Shown: positions 9,335-19,060 of the stretch, piece by piece
Layout: every line of letters starts with the position of its first letter
How positions within the stretch are numbered: the first letter of the stretch is position 1
Assembly: GCF_907164845.1 (NCBI RefSeq)
Contig: NZ_OU015430.1
Span: 2,556,001-2,620,000, forward strand
Length of the DNA: 64,000 nt
From: Lysobacter luteus
Lineage (GTDB): Bacteria; Pseudomonadota; Gammaproteobacteria; Xanthomonadales; Xanthomonadaceae
Reading direction: 5' to 3'
Translations under genes and position numbers: made by a program
Notes under the pieces: model-generated
What the model was told of the DNA's origin: nothing
Databases searched by the model: none
What the model saw: only the letters and a program-made list of their open reading frames with translations

Positions 9335-9820
9335 TCAGCGCCTCCGCCAGTGGCCCAGGCGCAGTGCGTCCAGCAGCACGAACACCGGCGGCCACAGCAG
9401 CATGCCGGTCAGCGGTGCCAGCCAGAACATGGTCGGCAACGGCTGGATGCCCAGCGCGATGTGCAGGCCGGCGGTCACGATGCGGTCGTTCAACAGCAGG
9501 CCGCCGATCGCCAGCGCCTGCTGCGACATCGGGAAGAAGCGGATCCGGGCACGGAAGCGCTGCAGGATGAAGGCCATCACCACCAGCCGCAGCGCCTGCT
9601 CGCCCAGCAGGCTGCCGAACACCAGGTCTGCCAGCACGCCGACGATGAAGGCGAAGCCCAGGCCGGCGCGGTCGGGATCCTCGATCACCCAGTAGGCGAC
9701 CACCAGCGCCAGCCAGTACGGCCGCAGCGGCAGCAGCGAGGCGGGCAGCGGCAACAGGCCGAGCAGCAGCGCGACCACCACGCTGGCGGGCAACAGCCAG
9801 GCTTTGCGCTGGCGTGTCAC
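9335..9820 (-). CDS. mreD: Rod shape-determining protein MreD
   Basis: Small integral membrane protein of the elongasome. It has 161 residues with about five hydrophobic segments and the characteristic 'RPYWLALVVAYWVIEDPDRAGLGFAFIVGVLADLVFGSLLGEQAL' pattern. The start is a GTG at 9820 that overlaps the mreC stop (GTGA). It is followed one base later by mrdA, consistent with coupled translation through mreC-mreD-mrdA-rodA. Confidence 0.94.
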   Translation of the reverse strand: MTRQRKAWLLPASVVVALLLGLLPLPASLLPLRPYWLALVVAYWVIEDPDRAGLGFAFIVGVLADLVFGSLLGEQALRLVVMAFILQRFRARIRFFPMSQQALAIGGLLLNDRIVTAGLHIALGIQPLPTMFWLAPLTGMLLWPPVFVLLDALRLGHWRRR

Positions 9821-10809
9821 GGGCGGGCACCTTCGGCCGGCGGCGCCTGGGCCGCAGGTGTTGCGTCGGGCGGCGTTGCGTCGGTCGGCGCCGCTTCGGT
9901 CGGCGATGCGTCGTCCGGCGATGCTTCGGCGGCGGGCGACGACGCTTCCGCCGCTTCCAGTGGGGGCGCCGGCACGCTGCGCAGCAGCAGCACGTCGCGG
10001 CCACGGTCGAGGCTGGCGGCCGGCCGCACCTCGCCCACCAGGAACGCGCGGCTGTCGTCGGGCTTCAGCGAGACGATCGTCCCGACCGGGAAGCCCGCAG
10101 GGAACCGCCCGCCCAGGCCCGAGGTGACCAGCCGGTCGCCGACCTTGATGTCGGTCGACAGCGGGATGCCGGGCAGGCTCAGCATGTCGGCGCGGCCGTT
10201 ACCGTAGGCCACCAGCCGCACGCCGCTGCGCGTCACCGCGACCGGCACCGCGTGCGATGGGTCGGTCAGCAGCAGCACGGTGGCGTGCATCGGCCGGGAT
10301 TCGATCACCTGGCCAACCAGGCCGCCGGCGTCGATCACGCTCTGCCCGACCTGCACGCCGTGGCTGCCGCCGGCGTCCAGCACGAGCCGCTGGCGGGTCG
10401 GGTCGAGGTCGATGTCGAGGATCGGCGCCAGCTGTACGTCGAGGTTGCCGCGCCGGGCGGCGCCCAGCAGTCCGCGCAGGCGTTCGTTGTCGACCGCCAG
10501 CGTCTGCAGGCGTGTGATCCGGGCGCTGTTGAGCAGCAGCTCGTTGCGCAGCCGCTCGTTCTCCTCGGTCAGCTGCGCCAGCGTGCCGGCGTCGTCGTAC
10601 AGGGTGCGGGCCATCTGCCCGGGCCAGCCGGCCACCATCCACAACGGCTGCACCAGCAGCGATACCTGTTGCCGGGCCTGGTTGAGCCAGCCGCCGCGGT
10701 GGTCCAGCACCACCAGCACCAGCGCCAGGCTCAGGTACGCCAGCAGCCGCAGGGTGCCGGCGACATCGCCGCCGCGGTTGGGCGTGGTGGGACCGGCGTA
10801 ACTGGGCAC
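9817..10809 (-). CDS. mreC: Rod shape-determining protein MreC with long disordered tail
   Basis: Bitopic periplasmic scaffold that links MreB to PBP2. I place the start at the GTG at 10809 (VPSYAGPTTPNRGGDVAG...), because an upstream GTG at 10896 adds Trp- and Cys-rich residues and overlaps mreB. This gives 330 residues. One membrane segment lies near residues 19-36, a coiled coil around 60-95 (AQLTEENERLRNELLLNSARITRLQ), then the two-lobed beta domain. The final 45 or so residues are a low-complexity Ala/Pro/Asp/Glu/Thr tail (SPDDASPTEAAPTDATPPDA) beyond the usual end of the family. mreB ends 25 bp upstream. Confidence 0.94.
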   Translation of the reverse strand: MPSYAGPTTPNRGGDVAGTLRLLAYLSLALVLVVLDHRGGWLNQARQQVSLLVQPLWMVAGWPGQMARTLYDDAGTLAQLTEENERLRNELLLNSARITRLQTLAVDNERLRGLLGAARRGNLDVQLAPILDIDLDPTRQRLVLDAGGSHGVQVGQSVIDAGGLVGQVIESRPMHATVLLLTDPSHAVPVAVTRSGVRLVAYGNGRADMLSLPGIPLSTDIKVGDRLVTSGLGGRFPAGFPVGTIVSLKPDDSRAFLVGEVRPAASLDRGRDVLLLRSVPAPPLEAAEASSPAAEASPDDASPTEAAPTDATPPDATPAAQAPPAEGARP

Positions 10810-10834
10810 GGTCAGGGTTCCCCGGTTACAGCGA

Positions 10835-11920
<1,086 letters not shown>

Positions 11921-11922
11921 CT

Positions 11923-11951
11923 AGCCTAGCAACGCCCCCCCGCCCGGGCAA
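11923..11951 (-). promoter_or_regulatory. Candidate sigma-70 promoter for the mreB operon
   Basis: Read on the minus strand: TTGCCC, 17 bases, TAGGCT, then about 40 bases to the mreB ATG. The -35 box matches four of six consensus positions and the -10 box three or four; spacing is ideal. The spacer is a G run (GGGCGGGGGGG). The rest of 11882-12155 shows no gene. This is an inference from sequence only. Confidence 0.4.
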
Positions 11952-12155
11952 CAGAAAAACGGCCGCGGCCGGGCACCTTCTGCCCCGTGCCGTCGCCCAC
12001 GCGACGCCCGTCACAGCTTGCCGCGCTGGCCGTCGGGAGCCCCGGCCGGTAACCTAGCCGGCGACGCCGCCCGGCCTCCCCCTCCCGCGCGCCCCGCGCC
12101 CGACCCGCATGTGCCCGCCCGACCCGGCCGGCTCAACCCCGGAGTGTGAATACCG

Positions 12156-13088
12156 ATGTCTGCCCTGATCTGCGGCTCGCTGGCCTACGACACCATCATG
12201 GTGTTCCAGGACCAGTTCAAGAACCACATCCTGCCGGACAAGGTGCACATCCTGAACGTCTCGTTCCTGGTGCCGCGGATGCGGCGCGAGTTCGGTGGCT
12301 GCGCGGGCAACATCGCCTACAACCTCAAGTTGCTGGGCGCCGACCCGATTCCGATGGCGACCGTCGGCCAGGATTTCGGACCCTATCGCGAGTGGTTCGT
12401 CAGCAAGGGCATCCGCCTGGACCAGGTGCGCGAGCTGCCCGAGCTGTTCACCGCCCAGGCGTTCATCACCACCGACCTGGACAACAACCAGATCATCGCC
12501 TTCCATCCGGGCGCGATGATGGAAAGCCACCGCAACCACGTGCGCGAGGTCGAGGGCGTCAGCTTCGGCATCGTTGCCCCGGACGGCCGCGAGGCGATGC
12601 TGCAGAACGCGACCGAGTTCGCCGAGGCCGGCATCCCCTTCATCTTCGATCCCGGCCAGGCGATGCCGCTGTTCAATGGCGAGGAGTTCCGCCACTTCAT
12701 CGAGCAGGCCGACTACGTGGTCGTCAACGACTACGAATCCAACCTGCTGCAGGAGCGCACCGGCTGGGACGAGGCGCAGATCGCCTCGCGGGTGAAGGCC
12801 TACATCACCACGCGCGGGCCGCGCGGTTCGGAGATCCACACCGGCGGCGAGACCATCGCGATCCCGCCGGCGCGCGAGCGCCAGATCGTCGACCCGACCG
12901 GGTGCGGCGACGCCTACCGCGCCGGCCTGATGTTCGGCCTGATGCGCGGCGACGACCTCGCCACCAGCGGCCGCATGGCGTCGCTGATGGGTGCGCTCAA
13001 GGTCGAGCATCCCGGCACCCAGAACCAGCAGTTCGACTACGCCACGTTCGCCGCGCAGTACAAGGAACAGTTCGGCCACGCGATCTGA
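12156..13088 (+). CDS. PfkB-family carbohydrate/nucleoside kinase (adenosine kinase-like)
   Basis: Cytoplasmic ribokinase-fold enzyme of 310 residues that should phosphorylate a sugar or nucleoside using ATP. The N-terminal glycine signature (RREFGGCAGNIAYNLKLLGA, about 47-66) and the C-terminal catalytic signature (DPTGCGDAYRAGL, about 247-259, with the catalytic Asp) are both present. The usual DT[TA]GAGD reads DPTGCGD here, a variant often seen in adenosine kinase-like members; the substrate cannot be deduced. It is monocistronic on the plus strand, divergent from mreB and convergent with the YbaK gene. The ATG at 12156 has a GGAG-like site 10 bases upstream. Confidence 0.85.
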   Translation: MSALICGSLAYDTIMVFQDQFKNHILPDKVHILNVSFLVPRMRREFGGCAGNIAYNLKLLGADPIPMATVGQDFGPYREWFVSKGIRLDQVRELPELFTAQAFITTDLDNNQIIAFHPGAMMESHRNHVREVEGVSFGIVAPDGREAMLQNATEFAEAGIPFIFDPGQAMPLFNGEEFRHFIEQADYVVVNDYESNLLQERTGWDEAQIASRVKAYITTRGPRGSEIHTGGETIAIPPARERQIVDPTGCGDAYRAGLMFGLMRGDDLATSGRMASLMGALKVEHPGTQNQQFDYATFAAQYKEQFGHAI

Positions 13089-13103
13089 CCGTGTGGCGCG
13101 GGG

Positions 13104-13571
13104 CTACATCACCTGGGCCAGGTGCAGCATCCGCGGCCGGGCCAGCTGCTCGAACTCCGCGTAGGGCATCTTCACCAGGTCGGTGTGGGTGCCCGCATTG
13201 AACGCGATCTGCTCTTCGCCCGACAGGCGCGTGTCGGCGTACACCGGCATGCCGTAGAGGTTGCCGAACGGCGGCATCGCGCCGACCTCGCAGTCAGGGA
13301 ACGCATCGCGGAACTCGGACTCGCTCGCCAGTTCGACCGACGCGCCATCCAGCGCGCGCGACAGCCGCGCGAGATCGGTGCGGTACGCGGCCGGCATCAC
13401 CACCATCGCCAGTGCGCCGTCCACCTTGACCATCACGGTCTTGGCGAAGTGGCGGCTGCCGATCTGTGCCGCGTTGGCGGTTTCCTGGGCGGTGATGGTG
13501 CGGGCGTGGGTGAGGGTTTCGTACGGGACGTGGCGCTCGTCGAGGAAGTGGTGCAGGCGTGGCGCAAGCAT
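13104..13571 (-). CDS. YbaK/EbsC-type aminoacyl-tRNA deacylase family protein
   Basis: 155-residue single-domain protein of the family that includes YbaK, ProX and the ProRS editing domain. Such proteins hydrolyse mischarged tRNAs such as Cys- or Ala-tRNAPro. Recognisable pieces are 'HARTITAQETANAAQIGSRH', the conserved lysine in 'AKTVMVKVDG', 'DCEVGAMPPFGNLYGMPVYAD' and the glycine-rich 'AFNAGTHTDLVKM'. The V/A-K-T and GxxPPFG motifs support the family. Exact tRNA specificity is not visible. It ends 15 bp from the kinase stop, facing it. Confidence 0.85.
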   Translation of the reverse strand: MLAPRLHHFLDERHVPYETLTHARTITAQETANAAQIGSRHFAKTVMVKVDGALAMVVMPAAYRTDLARLSRALDGASVELASESEFRDAFPDCEVGAMPPFGNLYGMPVYADTRLSGEEQIAFNAGTHTDLVKMPYAEFEQLARPRMLHLAQVM

Positions 13572-13687
13572 GGCAGCGGCCTCCGCAGGCGGGAATTCGA
13601 GCCTACGCCGGCGAGGGTGTCGCTGCGTGATGGAAACCGCAGCAGCGGGTTAAGGCGCGATCGGAATCGATACTGCGGGTATCTTCC

Positions 13688-13712
13688 GATCGCGGCTGAA
13701 GCCGCTCCTACA
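13688..13712. repeat. REP-like palindrome, GCGGCTGAAGCCGC type
   Basis: Core GCGGC-TGAA-GCCGC hairpin flanked by GATC on the left and TCCTACA on the right. The same unit recurs at 17611-17634, 19696-19720 (inverted) and 19752-19775 (diverged). It lies 10 bp beyond the 3' end of the lipoprotein gene that stops at 13723. The rest of 13572-13722 shows nothing else. Confidence 0.8.
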
Positions 13713-13722
13713 GGGCGCAGCG

Positions 13723-14439
13723 TCAGTTCCAGTCGGGCAGCTTCGAGGGCTCAAGGCCGCCGACCTCGAACACCGCTGTGCGGGTGCCGCCGGCCTTGGC
13801 CGGGAACTCGACCGACAGTGTGGTGGCCTGGCCGGCGAGCTTCCACAACGCGGCCTCGTCCTCGATGAACATGGCGATCGCCTCGTCGGTGTCGGGCCGG
13901 CTCGCGGCCATCCGCCGCGGCTCGCCATCATCGACGGTAACGCCCACACGGCATCCGCCGTAACAGTCGAAGTCGCCCGCTTCGAGCGTCAGGTAGGCGC
14001 TGTCGCCCCATTCGGGGTGGTCACGGAAGATCAGCCGGACCGGGCGTGGCGTGGCGCCGTCGGTCTCGACGTTCTCCTTCGCGTAGATCGCCGCGGACAG
14101 CTGCTGCTTCGCGCCGACCGGTTCGCTCTGGTACGCCCACAGCGCCTCCATCCGCGCCGCTTCGCTCTGCTCGATCGCCTTTTCCGACGCTTCGGCGTGC
14201 TGCGCCTGGATGCGGGCGGCGGCCTCGCTGTTGGGGTACTCGGCCACGAGCACGTCACCGTGGGCCTTGGCCAGGCTCCAGTTGCCGGCGGCGAACTGCT
14301 CGTCGAACTGCTGCGCCATGGCGTCGGCCGCCTTTTCCTGCGCGGCGGCCTGCGCCGCACGCTGCGCCTCCGGATCGGCGGCGGGCTGGCAGGCGGCAAG
14401 CGCCAGCGCGGCAGACAGCAACGTGACCTGGATCTTCAT
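13723..14439 (-). CDS. Uncharacterised lipoprotein
   Basis: 238-residue protein with a clear lipoprotein signal (MKIQVTLLSAALALAAC, Cys at residue 17). Residues 20-110 are Ala/Glu/Gln-rich and probably helical. The C-terminal half looks beta-rich, with a 'DFDCYGGCRVGVTVDDGEPRRM' segment holding a CxxxC pair that could form a disulfide or bind a metal. The ATG at 14439 was preferred over an in-frame start at 14625 because the upstream residues come from a repeat region. I recognise no named family; an outer-membrane or periplasmic location is inferred from the lipobox. Confidence 0.7.
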   Translation of the reverse strand: MKIQVTLLSAALALAACQPAADPEAQRAAQAAAQEKAADAMAQQFDEQFAAGNWSLAKAHGDVLVAEYPNSEAAARIQAQHAEASEKAIEQSEAARMEALWAYQSEPVGAKQQLSAAIYAKENVETDGATPRPVRLIFRDHPEWGDSAYLTLEAGDFDCYGGCRVGVTVDDGEPRRMAASRPDTDEAIAMFIEDEAALWKLAGQATTLSVEFPAKAGGTRTAVFEVGGLEPSKLPDWN

Positions 14440-14498
14440 CGGGCAGGTTTCCTCGGAGATGGGCAGGGCCATTGTCTCTCGACGGAGGCGTCGTTGGC

Positions 14499-14637
14499 GT
14501 AGGAGCGACGTGAGTCGCGACCCACTGGCAACCGTGTCGCGGCGTGGAGCGCGTTGTCGCGGTCGCGCGATCATGACCTCGCGTTGAACGCGGCGTGGAA
14601 CAGGGGTCGGCGAATCGCGTCTCACGTCGCTCCTACA
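14499..14637. repeat. Inverted pair of GTAGGAGCGAC...GTCGCGACC palindromes (REPIN-like)
   Basis: Left arm at 14499-14523 begins GTAGGAGCGACGTGAGTCGC. The right arm at 14614-14637 is a diverged reverse complement ending CACGTCGCTCCTACA. About 90 bp separate the arms. The same pair arrangement recurs at 25095-25167 and 32883-33032. It fills most of the gap between the lipoprotein gene and the M1 peptidase gene. Confidence 0.8.
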
Positions 14638-14682
14638 AGAGCACGGAACCGCTCGGGGTCAAACGCCGGGGCGCATGAACAA

Positions 14683-14706
14683 CGCGGCCGCCCGGAGGCG
14701 GCCGCG
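14683..14706 (-). terminator. Hairpin terminator after the M1 peptidase gene
   Basis: Perfect 10-bp stem CGCGGCCGCC / GGCGGCCGCG with loop CGGA, about 20 bp past the stop codon of the minus-strand gene ending at 14727. Only a weak T-rich stretch (GTTGTT) follows on the minus strand, so efficiency is uncertain. Confidence 0.6.
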
Positions 14707-14726
14707 TGGTGGTGCAGGCAGCGGGA

Positions 14727-16676
14727 TCAATCGGCCTGGGTAGTGGTTGCTTCACCCTTGGCCTTGGCGATCACCGCGTCGACCGAGCCGGTGGTGATCG
14801 GGTGGTAGCCGGCGCGTGCGTCGGACAGGACCTTCTCGGCCAGCGCCAGGCCTTCCGGCGTTTTCACCAGGGCGTCGTAGGTCGGCATGATCAGCTTGCG
14901 GCGGCCGACACGCTGCAGGAACTCGGCAATTTCCTCGTTGGCCTCGCCGTAACCGCTGCGCACGGCCAGCGGGTACCAGCGCTGGGCGATCTCACCGTTC
15001 GCCGTGCCGGTAAAGGCATACGCCTTGTCGAGCGCGGCCAGGCGGTCGACCGGCAGCGTCTCGGGCATGCCCTCGACGAAGTGCACCCACTCCTGCGTTG
15101 TCCACGCGTCGGTGACGGACGTGGCCGGCAGTTCGCCGCCGTCCAGCCACGCCTTGCGCGCGGTGTCGACGGCATCGAAGCGCGGCGAGCTGACCTCCGG
15201 CGCCGAGTCCGGGATGCCGGGCTCATAGATCCACTGCTCCAGCTCGGCCTCGGTCACCTTGCCGGGGTGCTTGGCCAGCAGGTTGTCCTTCGCGTAATCG
15301 ATGAAGGTCTGGCTGTCGATGCCCTGGAAGGCGAAGTGGTCGAAGTAGCCGCGCAGGAACGGGTCGAACACGTCGCGGCCGAAACGCTGCTCCAGGAACG
15401 ACAGGAACCATGCGCCCTTGTCGTACGCGACCTCGCTGCCGTCGGCGTCCACCGCGGGCTCCACGCCCGGACGGATCGCCAGCGACTGCGCCGCGTCCGA
15501 CATCTCTTCGATGCCCTCGCGCAGCGCGTTGCGGGCGATCGCGGTCTCCATGTCGGCGCGCTCCTTGCCGTACAGCGCCTCGACGATGCGGTTCTCGACG
15601 TAGCTGGTCACGCCCTCGTTGAGCCAGCCGTGGTTGGGCGTGACGAAGGTGACCAGGTTGCCCGACCAGCTGTGCGCCAGCTCGTGTGCGATCAGCGAGA
15701 CCAGCGACTTGTCGCCGACGATCACGGTCGGGGTGATGAAGCTCAGGCGCGGGTTCTCCATGCCTCCGTACGGGAACGACGGCGGCAGCACCAGCATGTC
15801 GTAGCGGCCCCAGCGGTACGGGCCGTACAGCTCCTCGGTGACCTCGATCATCTTCTCGGTGTCGGCGAACTCGGCGGAAGCCTTCTCGACCATCGCCGGC
15901 TCGGCCCACACGCCACTGCGCTCGCTGATCGGTTCGAACACGAGGTCGCCGGCCGCGATCGCCAGCAGGTACGACGGGATCGGCTGCGGCATCTCGAAGC
16001 GGTAGTCGCCGTCACGGGCTGCGTCCGGGTCGTTGTCGGCGCTCATCAGCACCATCACGTCCTCGGGGCTGGTCACGTGTGCGGTGTAGGTGAAGCGTAC
16101 CTGCGGCGTGTCCTGCAACGGCACCCACGAACGCGCGTGGATCTGCTGCGACTGGCTGAACATGAAGGGCTGCTCGCCACCTTCCGTCATCGCCGGGGTC
16201 AGCCACTGCAGGCCGGACGCCTGCGGTGCGGTGCGGTAGGTGACGCGAATGCGCTCACTGCGCTGCGGCGCCTCGATCGTCAGCTTGCTGCCCAGCGGTG
16301 GCTGCGCGTCGGCCAGGGTGTACTCGAGATCCGCCCACTTGCCGTCCGCACGCTCGCCTACGACCTTTTCGATGGTCAGGTCACGGGTATCGAGCACCAG
16401 CTGCGTCGCTTCCGGATCGACCCAGTCGAGCGTGTAGGTCGCACTGCCCGACAACTGCTTCTGCTCGAAGTCCACTGCAAGCGCCAGCGCGAGGTCCTCG
16501 ATACGGACCTTGCCCGGCTCGGCGTAGGAATGCTGGTCGAAGTGCGCGGCGGGGGCGGTGGCTGCCGGGGTGCCTTCCGGCGTGGCGGCGCTGTCGGCGG
16601 GCGGCGCGGCATCGCGCGCGCAGCCGGCCAGCGCGGTGGCGCCAACCAGGCACAAAGTCATGATCGAAGAACGCAT
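14727..16676 (-). CDS. Exported M1-family zinc aminopeptidase (leukotriene A4 hydrolase-like)
   Basis: 649-residue lipoprotein (signal ...ATALAGC, Cys at residue 19), so it should act in the periplasm or on the outer membrane. Substrate-recognition motif PYGGMENPRLSFITP and zinc site HELAHSW with the distant Glu in WLNEGVTSYVE (HExxH-x18-E) are intact. The GGMENP form and the helical C-terminal repeat domain (about 460-640) resemble leukotriene A4 hydrolase and related bacterial aminopeptidases more than PepN. It probably trims peptides made by the other exported peptidases in this window. It ends just before a hairpin, 81 bp after ubiE. Confidence 0.9.
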   Translation of the reverse strand: MRSSIMTLCLVGATALAGCARDAAPPADSAATPEGTPAATAPAAHFDQHSYAEPGKVRIEDLALALAVDFEQKQLSGSATYTLDWVDPEATQLVLDTRDLTIEKVVGERADGKWADLEYTLADAQPPLGSKLTIEAPQRSERIRVTYRTAPQASGLQWLTPAMTEGGEQPFMFSQSQQIHARSWVPLQDTPQVRFTYTAHVTSPEDVMVLMSADNDPDAARDGDYRFEMPQPIPSYLLAIAAGDLVFEPISERSGVWAEPAMVEKASAEFADTEKMIEVTEELYGPYRWGRYDMLVLPPSFPYGGMENPRLSFITPTVIVGDKSLVSLIAHELAHSWSGNLVTFVTPNHGWLNEGVTSYVENRIVEALYGKERADMETAIARNALREGIEEMSDAAQSLAIRPGVEPAVDADGSEVAYDKGAWFLSFLEQRFGRDVFDPFLRGYFDHFAFQGIDSQTFIDYAKDNLLAKHPGKVTEAELEQWIYEPGIPDSAPEVSSPRFDAVDTARKAWLDGGELPATSVTDAWTTQEWVHFVEGMPETLPVDRLAALDKAYAFTGTANGEIAQRWYPLAVRSGYGEANEEIAEFLQRVGRRKLIMPTYDALVKTPEGLALAEKVLSDARAGYHPITTGSVDAVIAKAKGEATTTQAD

Positions 16677-16757
16677 GTCGGACCCACGGTTACAGGTGAG
16701 CCGTCGAGTGTAGCGCCGCCGCGACGGGCCGGCGAAGTGCCGCGTCTGGCGGTGTCG

Positions 16758-17528
16758 TCAGGCCTTGTAGCCGGTGTGGATAGCGACGATGCCGCCCGAC
16801 AGGTTGCGGTAGCCGGCGCGCGCGAACCCGGCCGCGCCCATCATCGCCTTCAGCTCGTCCTGCGGCGGGTGCTTGCGGATGCTCTCGGCGAGGTACTGGT
16901 AGCTGTCGGCGTCACCCGCGAACAGCTTCCCCAGCCGCGGCAGCACCTTGAACGAATGGAAGTCGTAGATCGGCTTGAACCAGTCCTGCGTCACGTCGGA
17001 GAACTCCAGCACCCGCGCCTGCCCGCCGACCTTGAGCACGCGGTGCATCTCGCGCAACGCGGCGTCCTTGTCGGTGACGTTGCGCAGGCCGAACGCGATC
17101 GTGACCAGGTCGAAGCTGGCATCCGGGAACGGCAGCGCCTCGGCGTTCATCTGTACGTACTCGAAGCCCGCGACCTTGCCGCGGTCCACCATGCGGTCGC
17201 GCCCGACCCGCAGCATGTCGCCATTGATGTCACCCAGCACGATCGAGCCGGTATCGCCGACGCGATCCTTGAGCAGCAGCGCGATGTCGCCGGTGCCGCC
17301 GGCCAGGTCGAGCACCCGGTCGCCGCGGCGCACCTGGGCGGTGGCGACGAAGTAGCGCTTCCAGACCCGGTGGATGCCCAGCGACATCAGGTCGTTCATC
17401 AGGTCGTAGCTGCCCGCGACCGAGGAGAATACCTGCCCGACCAGCTTCTGCTTGTCCCCGGTGGGGACGTCGCGGAAGCCGAAGTGGGTGGTGGCGGGCT
17501 GGTCGTTGCGCGGGGTCTGGTCGCTCAT
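16758..17528 (-). CDS. ubiE: Ubiquinone/menaquinone C-methyltransferase UbiE
   Basis: SAM-dependent methyltransferase for the C-methylation step of ubiquinone (and demethylmenaquinone) synthesis. The 256-residue protein carries 'VAGSYDLMNDLMSLGIHRVWKRYF', the SAM motif DLAGGTGDIALLL (about 73-85), 'PFPDASFDLVTIAFGLRNVTD' and the C-terminal 'LSGGIVAIHTGYK'. These are the two PROSITE-type UbiE signatures. The ATG at 17528 is the only sensible start. A REP-like palindrome lies between it and hslU. Confidence 0.97.
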   Translation of the reverse strand: MSDQTPRNDQPATTHFGFRDVPTGDKQKLVGQVFSSVAGSYDLMNDLMSLGIHRVWKRYFVATAQVRRGDRVLDLAGGTGDIALLLKDRVGDTGSIVLGDINGDMLRVGRDRMVDRGKVAGFEYVQMNAEALPFPDASFDLVTIAFGLRNVTDKDAALREMHRVLKVGGQARVLEFSDVTQDWFKPIYDFHSFKVLPRLGKLFAGDADSYQYLAESIRKHPPQDELKAMMGAAGFARAGYRNLSGGIVAIHTGYKA

Positions 17529-17610
17529 GTGGCGATTATCGCACCGGATCGCGGGTATTCCCGAAGGGTCGGGATCGGCGTGGGCAGGCCTGCCACGTGA
17601 ACCGCTCCCC

Positions 17611-17634
17611 GGTCGCGGCTGAAGCCGCTCCTAC
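17611..17634. repeat. REP-like palindrome, GCGGCTGAAGCCGC type
   Basis: Single copy, GGTCGCGGCTGAAGCCGCTC then CTAC, in the gap between hslU (stop at 17653) and ubiE (start at 17528). Its stem-loop could also act as an mRNA 3'-end stabiliser for hslVU. Confidence 0.75.
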
Positions 17635-17652
17635 GGGAATTTCGCCGACCGG

Positions 17653-19056
17653 TCAGAGGATGTACCGGCTCAGATCCGGGTCCTCCACGAGCTCGCCCAA
17701 GTGCTCGTCGACATAGGCGCGGTCGATCGTGACCGACTCGCCGCCGCGGTCCGGCGCGGCGTAGCTCAGCGCGTCGAGCAGTCGCTCGAGCACGGTGTGC
17801 AAGCGGCGCGCGCCGATGTTTTCCTGGCGCTCGTTGACGGTGGCGGCGATCTCGGCAATACGCTCGACCGCATCATCGGTGAAGCGCAGCCCGACGCCTT
17901 CGGTGCGCAGCAGCTCCACGTACTGGGTCGTGAGTGCGGCCTTCGGCTCGGTGAGGATGCGGACGAAGTCGTCCTTGCTCAGCGCGCCCAGTTCCACCCG
18001 GATCGGGAAGCGGCCCTGCAGCTCTGGGATCAGGTCGCTCGGCTTGGCGAGGTGGAACGCGCCCGACGCAATGAAGAGGATGTGGTCGGTCTTGATCGAC
18101 CCGTACTTGGTCGACACGGTCGAGCCTTCCACCAGCGGCAGCAGGTCGCGCTGCACGCCTTCGCGACTGACATCGCCACCGCCGACGTTCTCGCCGCGCT
18201 TGGCGACCTTGTCGATCTCGTCGATGAAGACGATGCCGTGCTGCTCGCAGGCCTCGATCGCGGCTTCGCGCACGTCGTCCTCGTTGACCAGCTTGCCGGC
18301 CTCTTCCTCGATCAGCTGCGGGCGCGCGGCCTTGATCGTCATCGTGCGCTTATGGGTCTTGCCGCCGGCCACCTGCGAGAACATCTGCCGCAGTTGCTGG
18401 CCCATCTCCTCCATGCCCGGCGGGGCCATGATGTCGACGCCGACGTTGACCGCGGTCTCGATCTCGATCTCGCGCTCGTCGAGCTCGCCGGCGCGCAGCT
18501 GGCGGCGCAGCTTGAGACGGGTCTCGGATTCGCGCGCGGACGGCTCGGCGCCGATGTCGACGGTGGTGGTGGCCTGCCCGGCGGCGCCGAAGCCGAAGCC
18601 GGTCGGCGCATGCTCACGGCCCGGCAGCAGCGCATCGAGGATGCGGTCTTCGGCGCGCTCCTCGGCCTGGGTGCGGACCTTCTGCTTGGCCTGCTCGCGG
18701 TACAGCTTGACCGCGGTGTCGGCGAGGTCACGGATGATCTGCTCGACGTCCTTGCCGACGTAGCCGACCTCGGTAAAGCGGGTCGCCTCGACCTTGACGA
18801 ACGGCGCGTTGGCCAGCGTCGCCAGCCGGCGCGCGATCTCGGTCTTGCCGACGCCGGTGGGGCCGATCATCAGGATGTTCTTGGGCATGACCTCGTTGCG
18901 CAGCTCGTCATCGAGCTGGGCACGGCGCCAGCGGTTGCGCAGCGCGATCGCAACCGCGCGCTTGGCGTCCTGCTGGCCGACGATGTGGGTGTCGAGCGCC
19001 TGCACGATCTCGCGCGGGGTCATGGTGGCGTTGGAGGTGTCGGGTGTTTTGGCCAT
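17653..19056 (-). CDS. hslU: ATP-dependent unfoldase HslU (ClpY)
   Basis: AAA+ ring ATPase that unfolds proteins and feeds them to HslV. The 467-residue protein has Walker A GPTGVGKT, the pore motif GYVGKDVE, Walker [10 protein letters not shown] and sensor regions. The I-domain insertion lies around residues 120-240. The C-terminus ends DLSRYIL, the tail that docks into HslV. It starts 4 bp after the hslV stop, the standard hslVU operon order. Confidence 0.98.
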   Translation of the reverse strand: MAKTPDTSNATMTPREIVQALDTHIVGQQDAKRAVAIALRNRWRRAQLDDELRNEVMPKNILMIGPTGVGKTEIARRLATLANAPFVKVEATRFTEVGYVGKDVEQIIRDLADTAVKLYREQAKQKVRTQAEERAEDRILDALLPGREHAPTGFGFGAAGQATTTVDIGAEPSARESETRLKLRRQLRAGELDEREIEIETAVNVGVDIMAPPGMEEMGQQLRQMFSQVAGGKTHKRTMTIKAARPQLIEEEAGKLVNEDDVREAAIEACEQHGIVFIDEIDKVAKRGENVGGGDVSREGVQRDLLPLVEGSTVSTKYGSIKTDHILFIASGAFHLAKPSDLIPELQGRFPIRVELGALSKDDFVRILTEPKAALTTQYVELLRTEGVGLRFTDDAVERIAEIAATVNERQENIGARRLHTVLERLLDALSYAAPDRGGESVTIDRAYVDEHLGELVEDPDLSRYIL

Positions 19057-19060
19057 GGGA

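Noticed and set aside
14706..17600. 964-codon open frame on the plus strand
   Set aside because: Antisense to the M1 peptidase and ubiE genes; composition (Arg, Val, Leu, His, Gln) is typical of a complementary-strand shadow and no domain is visible.
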